Numbered from the stretch's first letter, positions 5,432 through 17,615 are shown. The stretch is 64,000 nt of DNA from Nosocomiicoccus ampullae (GCF_001696685.1 NZ_MBFG01000001.1:186049-250048); one strand, 5' to 3'. Notes: generated by a model not told the origin, from the letters alone. Translations and numbers: made by a program.

Positions 5432-7111
5432 TCACATTCGTCCACTTTTAAATATCGTAAATATTAGCCAAGAGAACATCGCAATTGCGAGTATCGTACC
5501 GAGTTCTATCACCGGGAATTTGTAGAGTATCGACCCTTGACCAAGTAGTGAAGATCCGACAATGATTCCGGCCATTAATATAGAGAGTGACATTAAGACG
5601 ATTGAAAAAGAAATTCTATTAATCGTTCGGTCTAAATGTCTTCCGATACTTTTTTCTTCCTTAAATTCTAGACTGATCGGCAATCGTCTCGTACTTAAAC
5701 CTTTCGTAAATTGATGGATGTTTGTTACAGAATCTTCAACGATATCTGTTAACAAAATCCAGTCTTCAAACTTATCTTCCGCAACGCGTTTAGGGTTTAA
5801 TCTTTGAAGTAATAACTTTTTACCAAACGGTTCAGCGACAGATAATATGCTGTAGTCTTTATATAAAATTTCAATGTTACCTTCTAACGTAATTAACGTT
5901 TTAGCAAGTAATGTAAAGTCTTTTGGTAAATGGATATGGTATTTATTTGTAATTGTAAATAAGTCTCTAACTGCATCTCCAAATTCTAAATCTTTCAGCG
6001 GAATATCATAATACTTATCTTGCATAAGCTCTGCTTCTTCGTATAAGTCATCTATATTTACGTCATCTGGTACAACGCCCATTTGTATAATTGAACGTAC
6101 AACTTTTTTAGAGTTTTTTTGCATTAAACCAATAAGTAGGCTTCCGAAGTTTTGCTTGATGTTATCTGTGAGTTTTCCGACCATACCAAAGTCGATAAAA
6201 CCAAGCGTACCATCGTTTAAGACGATGATGTTCCCTGGGTGAATATCCGCATGGAAAAATCCGTGTTCAAATATTTGTGTAAAAATTGTTCGCGCAAATG
6301 TATCTGCGAGTTGATAACGATCAAAGCCTTTTTTCGAAAGTTCATCGACTTTACGAATTGAAATACCTTCAAAATATTCCATCGTCAAAATCGTTTTGTT
6401 TGATAACATTTCATAGACGTGTGGGAATTTGACGTCCTCTGAACTTTTAAACTGACGTTCAATACGATTAATGTTTCTCGCTTCTAACGTATAATCCATT
6501 TCTTGAATAATTGCAGTAGATAACTCATCGACAATATCTGTAACTTGATATTGTTTCGCCCACTTAAAGTTCTTTTCAGCAACTTGTGCGATCGTTTTAA
6601 GTATTTCTAAATCGATACGAATATTTCTTTCAATGTTTGGTCGTTGAACTTTAATCGCAACGACTTCACCAGTTTTTAACACTGCGCGGTGAACTTGTCC
6701 AATCGACGCTGAACCGAGTGGTTCATCTTCAAATATTAAAAATGTGTCTTCGATTTTAATATCTAATTCTTGTTCGATTAAATCTCTTGCAGTTTCGCTA
6801 GAAAATGGAGGTACATTACTTTGAAGTTTTTCTAATTCTTTAATGAATACCTCCGGTAATATATCACCACGTGTGCTCGCAATTTGGCCGAGTTTAACGT
6901 ATGCAGGTCCTGCTTCTTCTAGAAATAATCGAATACGCTCTGCGATTGTTTTATCTTCTTCTTGTTTTTGGCTTTTATTAAATAATCGACTCGGTAAAGA
7001 GAGTAACTTATCTAAGCCACTTTCTTCGATAATAAACCCAAGTCCACTTTTAGAAAATAAGACGGCAATTTCTCTAAAACGGTTAATATATTTAAATTGA
7101 TTACGTATCAT
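5432..7111 (-). CDS. ABC1/UbiB-family atypical kinase (AarF)
   Basis: Member of the UbiB/ADCK atypical kinase-like family, implicated in isoprenoid quinone biosynthesis or membrane lipid handling. It has 559 residues. The family KxGQ motif is KLGQ at 73-76, the Ala-rich loop GSASIGQ at 133-139, the ATP-lysine in AIKVQRP (Lys154), the catalytic segment HADIHPGNI and the metal motif DFG in GFIDFGMVG. Two C-terminal membrane helices (about 505-555) anchor it. SD GGAAGGATC precedes ATG 7111. Substrate in this organism is unknown; a role with menaquinone is an inference from the family. Confidence 0.9.
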   Translation of the reverse strand: MIRNQFKYINRFREIAVLFSKSGLGFIIEESGLDKLLSLPSRLFNKSQKQEEDKTIAERIRLFLEEAGPAYVKLGQIASTRGDILPEVFIKELEKLQSNVPPFSSETARDLIEQELDIKIEDTFLIFEDEPLGSASIGQVHRAVLKTGEVVAIKVQRPNIERNIRIDLEILKTIAQVAEKNFKWAKQYQVTDIVDELSTAIIQEMDYTLEARNINRIERQFKSSEDVKFPHVYEMLSNKTILTMEYFEGISIRKVDELSKKGFDRYQLADTFARTIFTQIFEHGFFHADIHPGNIIVLNDGTLGFIDFGMVGKLTDNIKQNFGSLLIGLMQKNSKKVVRSIIQMGVVPDDVNIDDLYEEAELMQDKYYDIPLKDLEFGDAVRDLFTITNKYHIHLPKDFTLLAKTLITLEGNIEILYKDYSILSVAEPFGKKLLLQRLNPKRVAEDKFEDWILLTDIVEDSVTNIHQFTKGLSTRRLPISLEFKEEKSIGRHLDRTINRISFSIVLMSLSILMAGIIVGSSLLGQGSILYKFPVIELGTILAIAMFSWLIFTIFKSGRM

Positions 7112-7204
7112 AAAGATCCTTCCAATCTAAAACGAGATGATGAAACGCTATAATAGTGCTAAAATAAGAGTTATCAATAATTACTATAAGAAAAGGTGAA
7201 AACT

Positions 7205-7303
7205 TTGCGTGAACTATTATTTTTAATTGCACCTATATTAATTATTCAAGTCATATTTTTTAGTGGTTTAATTTACTATATTTTATCAAAAAGAAAGCAA
7301 TAA
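7205..7303 (+). CDS. 32-residue single-helix membrane peptide
   Basis: TTG start with SD AAAAGGTGA at 7191-7199 and a TATAAT near 7152 upstream. The peptide is almost entirely one hydrophobic helix (LLFLIAPILIIQVIFFSGLI) ending in the basic tail SKRKQ, which suggests an inserted peptide with a cytoplasmic C-terminus. It is followed at once by a strong hairpin terminator that overlaps its stop. Free-standing between the UbiB-like kinase and the monooxygenase. No family recognised; a type I toxin-like or small regulatory membrane peptide is possible but unsupported. Confidence 0.55.
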   Translation: MRELLFLIAPILIIQVIFFSGLIYYILSKRKQ

Positions 7304-7322
7304 GATAGTCTTATTGCTTTTT
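7294..7322 (+). terminator. bidirectional terminator
   Basis: Perfect 12-bp stem AAAGCAATAAGA / TCTTATTGCTTT with a TAG loop and T run. It serves the small membrane peptide gene and overlaps the end of the convergent monooxygenase gene. Confidence 0.85.
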
Positions 7323-8315
7323 ATTATACTCTATAACGACGTCTTCAAATAATTGATAACTCTTTATAAAAGCGTCTGTATCATAAATCGCAGTGGATGC
7401 GATGATTTCGTCGACGTCGAATTTGTTTTGAAATGCTTCTAGGTCTTTAAGTGCTTGGTCTTTATCGCCAAGTATTTGAACTGGGAATTGATTGAGTATG
7501 ATTTCTTTATGCTGCATTGACCAAATTTTGTCCATGTTTGTGACAGGTTGTTTCATCGGACCACGGTGATGTGTAATCATTCCATAAACATTTTGATAAT
7601 GACTCGTTACGACGTATTCTGCTTCTTCTTGTGTGTCTTGAACGACGACGTTTAAGCACGCCATTTTATATGGTTCTTTTAGTTGCTCACTCGGAGTGAA
7701 GTTGCGTTCATATATTTCAAATGCTTCTTCCATCATTGCTGGTGCAAAGTGTGCAGCAAAAGCATATGGTAGTCCTAAACGTGCAGCGATGTACGCTGAA
7801 TCAGTTGAACTTCCTAACACATATAACGGGATATTGGTGTTTAAACCTGGATTCGCGATGACTTGCGACTCTTTATCAGATAAAAAGAATTGTAACTCAC
7901 GAATTTCTTCTTCAAAGTCAAAGATACCTTGATGGTTACCACGACGAATCGCGTTTAGAGTTACTTGATCTGTTCCAGGTGCTCTGCCGAGACCAATATC
8001 TAAACGGTCTCCAAATAATTCGTACATTGTACCGAATTCTTCAGCGACAATATACGGTGTATGATTTGGTAACATGACGCCGCCACTTCCGACGCGAATT
8101 CTTTTAGTATGTTGTAATGTGTACTGAATGAGTTGTCTTGTCGCACTAGATGCGATAGATTTCATATTATGATGTTCACTGATCCAGTAACGTTTATAAC
8201 TAGAATCATCTAATGCTTCTGCTAAGAGACGCATACGTATAAATGCGTCTTTTGAATCGTATCCTTCACGCACATAGACTAAGTTTAATACTGATATATT
8301 TACTTGTTTACTCAT
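7311..8315 (-). CDS. LLM-class flavin-dependent oxidoreductase
   Basis: Bacterial luciferase-like TIM-barrel protein using FMNH2 or F420-type flavin chemistry; 334 residues, the normal length for the MsnO8-type subfamily of this class. Visible family segments are the N-terminal strand with VREGYDS, YWISEHHNM near 42-50, GSGGVMLPNH and GLGRAPGTD, which line the flavin pocket. It has its own SD (AAAGGAGAG) and is monocistronic, convergent with the small membrane peptide. The substrate cannot be told from sequence. Staphylococci carry homologues of unknown role. Confidence 0.88.
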   Translation of the reverse strand: MSKQVNISVLNLVYVREGYDSKDAFIRMRLLAEALDDSSYKRYWISEHHNMKSIASSATRQLIQYTLQHTKRIRVGSGGVMLPNHTPYIVAEEFGTMYELFGDRLDIGLGRAPGTDQVTLNAIRRGNHQGIFDFEEEIRELQFFLSDKESQVIANPGLNTNIPLYVLGSSTDSAYIAARLGLPYAFAAHFAPAMMEEAFEIYERNFTPSEQLKEPYKMACLNVVVQDTQEEAEYVVTSHYQNVYGMITHHRGPMKQPVTNMDKIWSMQHKEIILNQFPVQILGDKDQALKDLEAFQNKFDVDEIIASTAIYDTDAFIKSYQLFEDVVIEYNKKQ

Positions 8316-8457
8316 TAAATCTCTCCTTTTTATATACTCTATAACTTACAAGACTTGTCGTAATTTATCTAAAGAAACGACTCAGAGCAGTCGACTATAT
8401 TTATAACGTTAAAAATGGTAAAATCTCTACTGAACTAAGTTTTAAAGGAGAAGTGTT

Positions 8458-9570
8458 ATGGCTGTTTATTTAGATTATGCTGCAACAACACCAGTCGATA
8501 AAAAAATCATCAAAGGAATGCTAGAGCATTCTAATATATATGGAAATCCGTCAAGTATTCACCGAATCGGTAAAGAAGCTAAGGCGTTTTTAGAAGAGAA
8601 TCGACAAAAAATCGCTGAAGCAATCGGTGCAAAACCTGAGGAGATTATATTTACGAGTGGTGCAACAGAGTCTAACAACTTAGCCATTCGAGGGACACTC
8701 TCTCACTTTAATAGAGAAGTTAATGTAATTACGACAGAAGTAGAGCATATGTCGATATTAGAAACGGTTAAAGGGTTAAAAACACATGTAAATTATGTAC
8801 CTATTCAAGAAAATGGTCTCATAGATTTAAACGAATTAAATAAGGAAATCGATGAAAATACAACGCTCGTTTCATTACATTACGTCAACAACGAAACAGG
8901 TGCGATTCAACCAGTAAAAGAGATTAAAGAAAGACTACCAGAAGGCGTGCTACTTCATGTTGATGCTGCACAAGCAGTCGGTCACGTAGACGTGAATGTC
9001 GACGATTTAGGTGTGGACTTAATGAGTATGAGTGGTCATAAATTATATGCACCAAAAGGTGTCGGAGTATTATATATAAGAAGCGGCACGCACTTACACG
9101 CACAACTAGTCGGTGGTAAACAAGAAAGGGGACGCCGTGCAGGTACTGAGAACTTGCTTTACAGTTACGCGATGAGTGAAGCTGTAAAAGAAGCGGTTCA
9201 GTTAAAAGATGAAAGAAACAGCGTGATTTTATCTCGTAAAGAAATACTCATAGATGGCTTAAACGAAGCGGGCGTTGAGTTTAAAGTAAATGGTGATTTA
9301 AACAGTCAATCACCTCATATTTTAAACATTTACGTTCCGTTTTCTGAAACAGAACTTTTACTGACTGCGCTAGACATAGAGGGCATTTATATATCAGGTG
9401 GTAGTGCATGTAACGCTGGTACTGTAACACCGTCACACGTTATTACAAAAATGTATGATGAAAACCGTGCGGCACATTCACTTAGAATTAGTTTTAGTCA
9501 TTTAACGACTGAAGATGATATTGATAAAACGATAGAAGCATTAAAGAAACTATATGAACGATTAAAATAA
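8458..9570 (+). CDS. iscS: cysteine desulfurase (IscS/NifS family, YrvO type)
   Basis: PLP enzyme that takes sulfur from cysteine as a protein persulfide. In Bacillota the copy next to mnmA feeds tRNA 2-thiouridine synthesis. It has 370 residues. PLP is held by Lys195 in SGHKLYAPKG, and His in TEVEHMSI and the Asp in HVDAAQAVGH complete the site. The persulfide cysteine is Cys318 in SGGSACNAGT. SD AAAGGAG is well placed before ATG. The gap of 14 bases to mnmA and the matching function indicate a dedicated sulfur relay. Start fits the family N-terminus (YLDYAATTP). Confidence 0.95.
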   Translation: MAVYLDYAATTPVDKKIIKGMLEHSNIYGNPSSIHRIGKEAKAFLEENRQKIAEAIGAKPEEIIFTSGATESNNLAIRGTLSHFNREVNVITTEVEHMSILETVKGLKTHVNYVPIQENGLIDLNELNKEIDENTTLVSLHYVNNETGAIQPVKEIKERLPEGVLLHVDAAQAVGHVDVNVDDLGVDLMSMSGHKLYAPKGVGVLYIRSGTHLHAQLVGGKQERGRRAGTENLLYSYAMSEAVKEAVQLKDERNSVILSRKEILIDGLNEAGVEFKVNGDLNSQSPHILNIYVPFSETELLLTALDIEGIYISGGSACNAGTVTPSHVITKMYDENRAAHSLRISFSHLTTEDDIDKTIEALKKLYERLK

Positions 9571-9578
9571 AGGATTGA

Positions 9579-11331
<1,753 letters not shown>

Positions 11332-11332
<1 letters not shown>

Positions 11333-13698
11333 TGATGACACAATTGACGATAGAAGATGATTTATTCGTTACTGGAACAGTCGACAAAATAATATTTCAT
11401 AATGATGATAATCACTTCTACGTCATGCGTGTTTTGATCGATGAAACGAACACAGAATTAAAAGAAGAGACAATCATCACTGGGAATTTTCATCATGTCG
11501 ATGAACATGAAACGTACACATTTACAGGCGAAATTGTCGAACATGCACGGTTTGGTAAACAGTTTAGTGCACGGCAAATTAAAAAGAATGTCCCACAGAC
11601 AAAAGAAGGAATTATCCAATATTTGTCTGGTGAAAAATTTAAAGGTGTCGGTCAAAAAACAGCAGAAAACATCGTAAATACGCTCGGTGACAAGACGTTA
11701 GAACTCATATTAGAAAGCAAGTCGAATTTAGACCGGGTAAATGGTCTGACAAAAGAACGAAAAGAAACAATATACCGAACAGTCGTTGAAAACGAATCGA
11801 CGACACGTGCGGATTTAATGATGATTGAGCTTGGTATTGCACCATCAAAACGCGCGAAAATTATCGATACATATAAAGAAGACATATTAAATATTCTACA
11901 AAATAATCCATACAAACTCGTCGAAGACATATTCGGTATCGGATTTAAAAAGGCAGACGAAATCGCAATTAAAGCAGGTATCGAACCAAATTCAACCGAA
12001 AGAATCGATGCAGGAATTAAATACGCATTAGAGACAGAGTTAAATGAAGTCGGTCATACTTACGTAGAGTTAAATGATTTAATCGATTTATCTTTAAATT
12101 TGTTAAATGACCGTTCGATTTATTTTTCAGCATCTGACATTCATAAACGTATTGACGAACTCGCTGAAAAAGATGAATTAGTAATAAGAGACAATAAAGT
12201 GACGTTAAAATTGTTTTTTATTAGCGAACGTAAATCTGCTGAAAAAGTTTATGGACTTAGTCAACTAAAAGTAGAATCGTATAGTCATTCACGTATTGAA
12301 ACAGTGATTTCACAAGTCGAGAAGTCACTAGAAATTACATTTAATGATGAACAACAAAAAGCAATAAAGCATGCGATTCTTAATCCGATATCTGTCGTAA
12401 CAGGTGGACCAGGGACAGGTAAAACAACAATTGTTTCAGGGATTATTGAGGTGTATAGAATCCTACATAATATAGATAAGTTTATCGACTTTGAAGGTGA
12501 AGAGTATCCAATAAAGCTTGCCGCACCAACAGGACGTGCAGCAAAACGAATGAAAGACGCAACAGGTATAGGCGCGTCGACAATTCACCGGTTAATTGGA
12601 TATGGTCGTGATACTGAAGAGACAGATATATTAGACAATATTATCGATGCAGATTTAATAATCGTCGATGAGATGTCGATGGTCGATACGTGGTTGTTTT
12701 ATCAGTTTATTAAAAACGTATTGCCAGAAACGCAAATCGTCTTCGTTGGAGATGATGCTCAGTTACCGTCAGTCGGTCCTGGAACAGTGTTTAAAGATTT
12801 AATAGAATCACAATCTGTGCCTGTGACAATTTTAAAAAAGATATACAGGCAAATGGAATCGTCGTCGATTATCCAACTTGCGTATCAAATTAACAATAAC
12901 TTGCCAGTAAATATTTTAGAGAGACATCCAGATCGTACTTTTTTCCAAACGGACGCGAGTGGCATTATAAATATTGTTGACATCGTCGTAAAGGGTGCGG
13001 TTAAAAAGGGGTATACGATGCAAGATGTTCAAGTGCTTGCACCGATTTATAGAGGACCTGCCGGTATAAATGTGTTAAATCAAACGATTCAAAAAGTATT
13101 AAATCCTCCAAGTGAAGACAAAAAAGAAGTCGAGTTCGGAGATAAGATATATAGAGAAAACGATAAAGTCATTCAACTTGAAAATCGTCGTGAAGATAAT
13201 GTGTTTAACGGTGACAGTGGAATCATTACAGAAATTACATATCGAGACGATAAAACGGGCACAAAAGAATCGATTACGGTAGACTTTTTAGGTCAAGAAA
13301 TCGTATATGAACGTAAAGATTACTCAGAGTTGTCTCACGCATATTGTACGAGTATCCATAAAGCACAAGGTAGTGAATACCGAATTGTCATTATGCCAAT
13401 CGTCAGACAGTATTATCATATGTTACAAAAGAATATTATTTATACTGGTATTACGCGCGCAAAAGAATCCCTCGTCTTATGCGGTGAACCAGATTCCTTT
13501 ATCCATGCAATTAACCAAGAAGGTATCGAACGTCAAACGATGTTAAAAACGTATTTAAAAGAAATGTTTAAACAAACAGATATAAAAGAGACAATTGAAG
13601 AAACAGATAATCATATGTTAACGATGGAATTAATCATGCAAAAAAGAATCGACCCGATGATTAACATGTCAGGTGTTTCACCATATGATTTCAATTGA
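11332..13698 (+). CDS. recD2: ATP-dependent DNA helicase RecD2 (YrrC)
   Basis: 5'-3' SF1B helicase of RecD type found in bacteria without a RecBCD complex; it works in repair and fork stability. The 788-residue protein has an N-terminal OB-like and helix-hairpin-helix region (KFKGVGQKTAENIV, NPYKLVEDIFGIGFKKAD). Walker A GGPGTGKT lies near 358-365, then motif II DEMSMVD and C-terminal motifs STIHKAQGSE and ITRAKESLVL (motif VI). ATG 11332 overlaps the TPR stop; ATG 11335 gives better SD spacing (AACGAGGG) and may be the true start. Confidence 0.94.
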
Positions 13699-13723
13699 CT
13701 TTAAGACGTATGATTTTTATAAT
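13695..13723 (+). promoter_or_regulatory. alaS promoter
   Basis: TTGACT and TATAAT separated by exactly 17 bases; the -35 overlaps the recD2 stop. The predicted start is near 13730, at the head of the T-box leader. Confidence 0.85.
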
Positions 13724-13731
13724 TATACTGA

Positions 13732-13902
13732 TATTAGAACTATTTTATTCGATGAAAATACAGAAACGTTGCGGTAGATGAGAGCAATGCATCGATCTTT
13801 GTGCACACAACTATATACTTAAAGTGATGAATAACATTCATAATTTGGGTGGTACCGCGGATAGAATTCGCCCCTTTTTAATAAGGGCGAATTCTATTTT
13901 TT
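13732..13902 (+). promoter_or_regulatory. T-box leader controlling alaS
   Basis: Leader RNA that reads the charging state of tRNA-Ala and prevents termination when it is uncharged. The signature T-box GGGTGGTACCGCGG is at 13847-13860. It is followed by a terminator: stem TAGAATTCGCCC (13862-13873) with GGGCGAATTCTA (13885-13896) and a T run. The T-box sequence overlaps the alternative antiterminator pairing. Stem I occupies roughly 13750-13810; GCA near 13788 is a candidate alanine specifier, not proven without folding. Confidence 0.92.
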
Positions 13903-13920
13903 ATTTTAGGAGGAATTAAA

Positions 13921-16548
13921 ATGAAACAAATCTCAACAAACGAACTACGTCAAATGTTTTTAGACTTTTTCGAAACAAAAGGACACAACATTGAACCGAG
14001 TAGAAGCTTAGTACCAGTTAACGACGACACGTTACTGTGGATCAACTCAGGTGTGGCAACGTTAAAGAAGTATTTTGATGGAACTGAAAAGCCAAACAAC
14101 CCAAGAATTGTAAACGCGCAAAAGTCGATTCGTACGAATGATATTGAAAATGTCGGTTTTACAGCGAGACACCATACGTTCTTTGAAATGCTTGGTAACT
14201 TTTCAATCGGTGACTATTTTAAAGAGGAAGCAATTGAATTTGCTTGGGAATTTTTAACGAGTGATCAATGGTTAAACTTTGAAGTAGATAAATTATACGT
14301 GACGATTCACCCTGAAGATGATGAGTCATATCATATTTGGAAAGATAAAATTGGTATTGAAGAAAGCCGAATTATCCGTATTGAAGGAAACTTCTGGGAT
14401 ATCGGTGAAGGGCCATGTGGACCAAACTCTGAAATATTCTACGACCGTGGGGAATCATATGAAGGAGATACACCAAGAGAAGAAATGTATCCAGGTGGAG
14501 AAAACGAACGTTACTTAGAAATTTGGAACTTAGTATTCTCTGAATTTAACCATAATAGCGATCATTCATATACGCCACTTCCAAGTCAAAACATTGATAC
14601 AGGGCTCGGGCTTGAAAGATTATCGAGCGTAATCCAAAACGTACCAACAAACTTTGATACGGACGTATTTATTCCGATTATTAATGAAATCGAGAAAGCT
14701 TCTCGTAAAACTTATCGTGATAACGATAAGGATGACGTTGCGTTTAAAGTTATTAGTGATCATATCCGTACAGTTGCATTTGCGATTGGTGACGGTGCGT
14801 TACCTGGCAACGAGGGACGTGGATACGTGCTTAGAAGACTCATTCGTCGTGCAACGCGTTACGCAAAAGAACTCGGGATTAACGAAACGTTCTTATATAA
14901 ATTAGTTGACGTCGTAGACGACGTTATGAACGCGTTCTATAAAGAAATTGGTGAAAATAAAGACTTTATTAAAAAAGTAATTCAACAAGAAGAATCGAGA
15001 TTTTTACAAACGCTTGACGAAGGTATTGAAATTTACCGTACAGTTAAAGAAAAAGCATTAAAAGAAGATGAAGTAATTAGTGGTAAAGATGCATTTAAAC
15101 TATATGATACTTTTGGATTTCCTGTTGAAATGACAGTAGAGTACGCAGAAGAAGACGGACTTGCTGTTGATCTTGATGGTTTTAAAGAAGAGATGGAACG
15201 ACAAAGAGAACGTGCACGCGCTGCGCGAAAATCTTCTGAATCGATGAACGTACAATCAGAAACGTACCAGAAATTAGATAAGGAGAGTATCTTTACAGGG
15301 TATACTCACTTAAATGAAACTGCTGAACTGCTTTACATCGTTTCAAATGATGAAGTTGTCAATCATTATGACGGAAGTAATGACGTCGACGTAATTTTTG
15401 ATAAAACACCGTTTTATGCAGTGAGTGGTGGACAAGTTGCAGACATCGGTGTCATTAAAAATGAACACGGTACAATGGAAGTTAAAAATGTATATAAAGG
15501 ACCAAACGGACAAAACATCCATACAGTAACTGTTACTGAAGGAGTCATAACAACAGGTGAAACATATGAGTTAACAGTGGATCGTGAAAGCCGTAACTTT
15601 ATCATTAAAAACCATACAGCAACACATTTACTACACCAAGCATTAAAAGACGTCGTTGGAGAGCATGCGAATCAAGCAGGTTCACTCGTTGAAAAAGAAC
15701 GTCTACGCTTTGACTTTACACATCTTGAAGGTCTTAAAAAAGAAGAAGTAAAAGAGATTGAACGTATCGTAAACGAAAAAATCTTTGATTCACTTTACGT
15801 AGACATTAACGAGATGCCAATTGAAGACGCAAAACGTAAAGGGGCAATGGCATTATTCGGTGAAAAGTATGGAGATATTGTTAGAGTTGTTGATATCGAT
15901 CAGTATTCCGTTGAATTATGTGGTGGTGTCCACGTTAGAAACACATCAGAAATTGGACTCTTTAAAATCATTTCAGAAAGTGGAATTGGTGCTGGTGTAA
16001 GGCGTATCGAAGCGGTCACTTCAAAATATGCGGTTGAATATTATGAAGATAAAGACAACGTACTTGAAGACGTAAATACGCACTTAAAAGTAAAATCAGG
16101 AAATACAATTTCTAAACTTGAACAATTAATTGAAGATAAGAAGCAACTAGAGAAAGAAGTAAAGTCATTAAAATCAGAACTTCAAAAAGATGCATTATCT
16201 GATTTAACAGATGCAACGTTCGACATTAACGGATTTAATTTAATCGCGACAGAAGTTTCAGTAGATAGTGTGAAAGAACTACGTGAGACGATGGATGTCA
16301 TTAAATCTAAAAACCAAGAAAGCATTATCGCACTCATTTCAAATGTTGACGGTAAAGTATCGATGATCGTTACGGTGCCTAAAGATAAAACATCAGTCGT
16401 AAAAGCTGGAGATATTATGAAACAAATGGCTGAAGTAGTTGACGGTAGAGGTGGCGGTCGCCCGGACATGGCACAAGGTGGCGGAACGAACACTGAAAAT
16501 ATGTCAGAAGCTTTACAAATCGTTAAAGATTATCTAAATGGTTTTTAA
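13921..16548 (+). CDS. alaS: alanyl-tRNA synthetase
   Basis: Class II synthetase charging tRNA-Ala, 875 residues, the usual full length. The N-terminal catalytic domain starts with LRQMFLDFFETKGH. The editing domain carries the zinc/editing motif HTATHLL near 564 and CGGVH near 667. The C-terminal DHHA1-type oligomerisation domain has the glycine-rich GRGGGRPDMAQGGG near 842-855. SD AGGAGG is strong. Expression is set by the T-box leader upstream; the following ireB gene has its own likely promoter. Confidence 0.97.
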   Translation: MKQISTNELRQMFLDFFETKGHNIEPSRSLVPVNDDTLLWINSGVATLKKYFDGTEKPNNPRIVNAQKSIRTNDIENVGFTARHHTFFEMLGNFSIGDYFKEEAIEFAWEFLTSDQWLNFEVDKLYVTIHPEDDESYHIWKDKIGIEESRIIRIEGNFWDIGEGPCGPNSEIFYDRGESYEGDTPREEMYPGGENERYLEIWNLVFSEFNHNSDHSYTPLPSQNIDTGLGLERLSSVIQNVPTNFDTDVFIPIINEIEKASRKTYRDNDKDDVAFKVISDHIRTVAFAIGDGALPGNEGRGYVLRRLIRRATRYAKELGINETFLYKLVDVVDDVMNAFYKEIGENKDFIKKVIQQEESRFLQTLDEGIEIYRTVKEKALKEDEVISGKDAFKLYDTFGFPVEMTVEYAEEDGLAVDLDGFKEEMERQRERARAARKSSESMNVQSETYQKLDKESIFTGYTHLNETAELLYIVSNDEVVNHYDGSNDVDVIFDKTPFYAVSGGQVADIGVIKNEHGTMEVKNVYKGPNGQNIHTVTVTEGVITTGETYELTVDRESRNFIIKNHTATHLLHQALKDVVGEHANQAGSLVEKERLRFDFTHLEGLKKEEVKEIERIVNEKIFDSLYVDINEMPIEDAKRKGAMALFGEKYGDIVRVVDIDQYSVELCGGVHVRNTSEIGLFKIISESGIGAGVRRIEAVTSKYAVEYYEDKDNVLEDVNTHLKVKSGNTISKLEQLIEDKKQLEKEVKSLKSELQKDALSDLTDATFDINGFNLIATEVSVDSVKELRETMDVIKSKNQESIIALISNVDGKVSMIVTVPKDKTSVVKAGDIMKQMAEVVDGRGGGRPDMAQGGGTNTENMSEALQIVKDYLNGF

Positions 16549-16608
16549 TAATATAATAATTTGTTATACTAACACTATCTAACTTAAGTAGTCGAGGAGT
16601 GTTACTGC

Positions 16609-16872
16609 ATGGATAATTTAAATAAGACAATGAAGTTTAACATTGAAGAAGCACAAAATGAGAATATCAAGAACGTCCTTTCGAATGTATATAAAACACT
16701 TGAAGAACGCGGCTACAATCCTGTAAACCAAATTGTAGGATATCTACAAAGTGGTGACCCGGCATTTATTCCGCGCCATAACGAAGCGAGAAACCAAATT
16801 CGTCATATTGAACGTGACGAGATTATGGAAGTGCTCGTGAAAAGTTATATTACACGTGAACTCAATGAGTAA
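16609..16872 (+). CDS. ireB: IreB/YrzL-family regulatory phosphoprotein (UPF0297)
   Basis: An 87-residue protein with family core segments [24 protein letters not shown] and the conserved [11 protein letters not shown]. In Enterococcus IreB is a substrate of the PASTA Ser/Thr kinase IreK and modulates cephalosporin resistance; the family is otherwise poorly understood. It forms the conserved ireB-ruvX-DUF1292 trio and overlaps ruvX by eight bases. SD GAGGAGTG precedes ATG. A TATACT at 16565-16570 suggests a promoter between it and alaS. No motif directly shows its phosphorylation site. Confidence 0.9.
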   Translation: MDNLNKTMKFNIEEAQNENIKNVLSNVYKTLEERGYNPVNQIVGYLQSGDPAFIPRHNEARNQIRHIERDEIMEVLVKSYITRELNE

Positions 16873-17287
16873 AACACTTGGGTTAGATGTAGGTACTAAA
16901 ACGATTGGTGTTGCAGTGAGTGATAGTTTAGGCTGGACAGCACAAGGGTTAACAACTTTAAAGGTCGATACGGCACAAAATGATTTTGGTCTAAATGATC
17001 TAGCAAAAATTATTAAAGATGAAAATATTACGACGATTGTCGTCGGTTTACCGAAGCACATGAATAACTCAGTCGGTGAAAGTGGCGAACGTTCGATTCA
17101 TTTTTCTGAACTTTTAAAAGAAAAGTTTCCGACAATTCAAGTTGAATTGTGGGATGAACGACTCAGTACGATGGCCGCAGAACGCACGCTTCTTGAAGCG
17201 GATTTATCGAGGAAAAAACGTAGTAAAGTGATCGATAAAATGGCTGCAGTATTTATATTACAAGGGTACTTAGACCGATTTAATTAA
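16865..17287 (+). CDS. ruvX: Holliday junction resolvase-like YqgF/RuvX (YrrK)
   Basis: RNase H-fold nuclease family with a proposed role in 16S rRNA 5' end maturation. It has 140 residues. Catalytic acidic positions are visible in [10 protein letters not shown] (Asp8), the middle [12 protein letters not shown], and DERLSTMAA with a distal Asp in [11 protein letters not shown] 16865 was preferred over GTG 16856 because it gives the family N-terminus [10 protein letters not shown]; both overlap the end of ireB, so translation is coupled. Confidence 0.92.
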   Translation: MSKTLGLDVGTKTIGVAVSDSLGWTAQGLTTLKVDTAQNDFGLNDLAKIIKDENITTIVVGLPKHMNNSVGESGERSIHFSELLKEKFPTIQVELWDERLSTMAAERTLLEADLSRKKRSKVIDKMAAVFILQGYLDRFN

Positions 17288-17299
17288 AGGAGAATATTA

Positions 17300-17608
17300 A
17301 TGTCAAATGAATTTGAATTAAACACAGATGATGAGTTAATGACGCTTGTCGATGAAGAAGGTAATGAAACACTTTACAGAAAATTAATGGAGTTTCATCA
17401 TCCAGGATTTGACAAAACATACGTAATTGTTGCAGAAGAAAGCAACTATAACTCTGAAGATGATGACGAGCAAATCGAATTAATTCCTATGATTGCTGAA
17501 CCTTTAGACGATGGTGAAAATTACCGCTTTGCACCAGTTGAATCTGATGAAGAGTGGGACATGATTGAAGAAATCGTAAACACAAACTTTGACGATATTG
17601 AAGAATAA
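17300..17608 (+). CDS. DUF1292 family protein (YrzB-like)
   Basis: A 102-residue, very acidic protein with no membrane segment. The family core is TLVDEEGNETLYRKLMEF and YVIVAEE, and it ends in runs of Asp and Glu. DUF1292 proteins follow ruvX in many Bacillota; their function is unknown. SD AAAGGAG precedes ATG with good spacing. A terminator hairpin lies directly after the stop. Confidence 0.88.
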   Translation: MSNEFELNTDDELMTLVDEEGNETLYRKLMEFHHPGFDKTYVIVAEESNYNSEDDDEQIELIPMIAEPLDDGENYRFAPVESDEEWDMIEEIVNTNFDDIEE

Positions 17609-17615
17609 TTATAAT
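17588..17615 (+). promoter_or_regulatory. possible mltG promoter within the DUF1292 gene end
   Basis: TTTGAC at 17588-17593 and TATAAT at 17610-17615 are 16 bases apart. The predicted start, near 17622, lies inside the hairpin of the following terminator, so transcripts from here would not form it. Confidence 0.5.
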
